Origin: a virus
IMG/VR virus record: IMGVR_UViG_3300046780_000208
Coordinates: 1 to 21,464 of that record
Direction: 5' to 3' (one strand)
Length of the DNA: 21,464 nt
The notes below the pieces were generated by a model. That model saw only the letters and a program-made list of their open reading frames with translations, searched no databases and had not been told where the DNA came from. The translations under genes were made by a program, and so were the position numbers. Positions 21,273 to 21,464 of this stretch are shown here, piece by piece. How positions within the stretch are numbered: position 1 is the stretch's first letter; every line of letters starts with the position of its first letter.

Positions 21273-21464
21273 TTATTTTTCTCCTTGCAAAATAGGTTGA
21301 TTCATTTGTGTTCCAGTAAGCTCAATATTTTCACCATCATTGAGACTGAATAAGTTTCTAATTCTTCGTCGTACCGATAAACCAACGGGACTTTTGATTT
21401 CCATATCAGTAAGACCGATGAGCGCGTGTCCCACATTGTTATTTGACCAATCGAGAATTTCCTG
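21273..21464 (-). CDS. C-terminal end of an unidentified gene (5' part outside the window)
   Basis: An open frame enters from the right edge and gives 63 residues before TAA. It shows LIGLTDMEIKSPVGLSVRRR and IRNLFSLNDGENIELTGTQ, ending ILQGEK. The stop is 2 bp before the next ATG, whose AAGGAG overlaps these last codons. Its place before the RecT-like operon suggests recombination or repair, but the fragment is too short to name. Confidence 0.55.
   Translation of the reverse strand, partial: QEILDWSNNNVGHALIGLTDMEIKSPVGLSVRRRIRNLFSLNDGENIELTGTQMNQPILQGEK

Noticed and set aside
1-21464. tRNA genes, integrase, attachment sites or endolysin
   Set aside because: I looked for them and saw no cloverleaf, tyrosine or serine recombinase, or lysozyme/amidase motif in the window.

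Overview
This window looks like the core of a tailed, siphovirus-type bacteriophage genome, or a prophage. Every well-supported gene lies on the minus strand, so the map reads right to left. Genes are packed tightly, and most junctions are ATGA or TAATG stop/start overlaps. The head and packaging genes resemble those of phages of Gram-positive-type hosts: A118/SPP1-like portal, minor capsid protein 2, GP20-type scaffold, HeH/LEM protein. The host is probably a Chloroflexota (Anaerolineae-like) bacterium. This is an inference, from a membrane protein with a Thr/Pro/Ala/Gln-rich external linker typical of that phylum. No integrase, lysis enzyme, tRNA or tail gene is visible, so temperate lifestyle cannot be judged.

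Layout in transcription order. (1) 21464-14580, recombination and replication: the end of an unknown gene, a small gene, a RecT-like annealing protein, a GIY-YIG nuclease, an HTH protein, two J-domain proteins, a zinc protein, a VWA protein, a VirE-type helicase and a cytosine methyltransferase. (2) 14603-14403: a non-coding AT-rich stretch with five ATCTGTTAC repeats, a candidate origin. (3) 14402-13108: a primase-polymerase carrying a C-terminal zinc ribbon, and a cysteine-rich protein. (4) 13111-8359: a run of small or medium membrane proteins, two of which end in possible DNA-binding domains, plus a stand-alone LuxR-type HTH protein and two terminator-like hairpins. (5) 8330-1: packaging and head genes, including a fused small-large terminase, portal, minor capsid protein, scaffold, major capsid protein, decoration-like protein and connectors. 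A non-coding leader with alternative pairings and a strong terminator separates the portal/minor capsid genes from the scaffold/capsid genes.

The strongest unexplained signal is a 9-bp near-palindrome, TACT(C/G)AGTA, present 18 times exactly where about 0.16 are expected by chance. Fifteen copies share the 10-mer CTACTGAGTA. Seventeen copies lie inside genes, in all five reading frames that avoid a stop, so the signal acts at the DNA level. A second pattern is a set of very short open frames (17-59 codons) that fill gaps between larger genes exactly, with overlapping start and stop codons.
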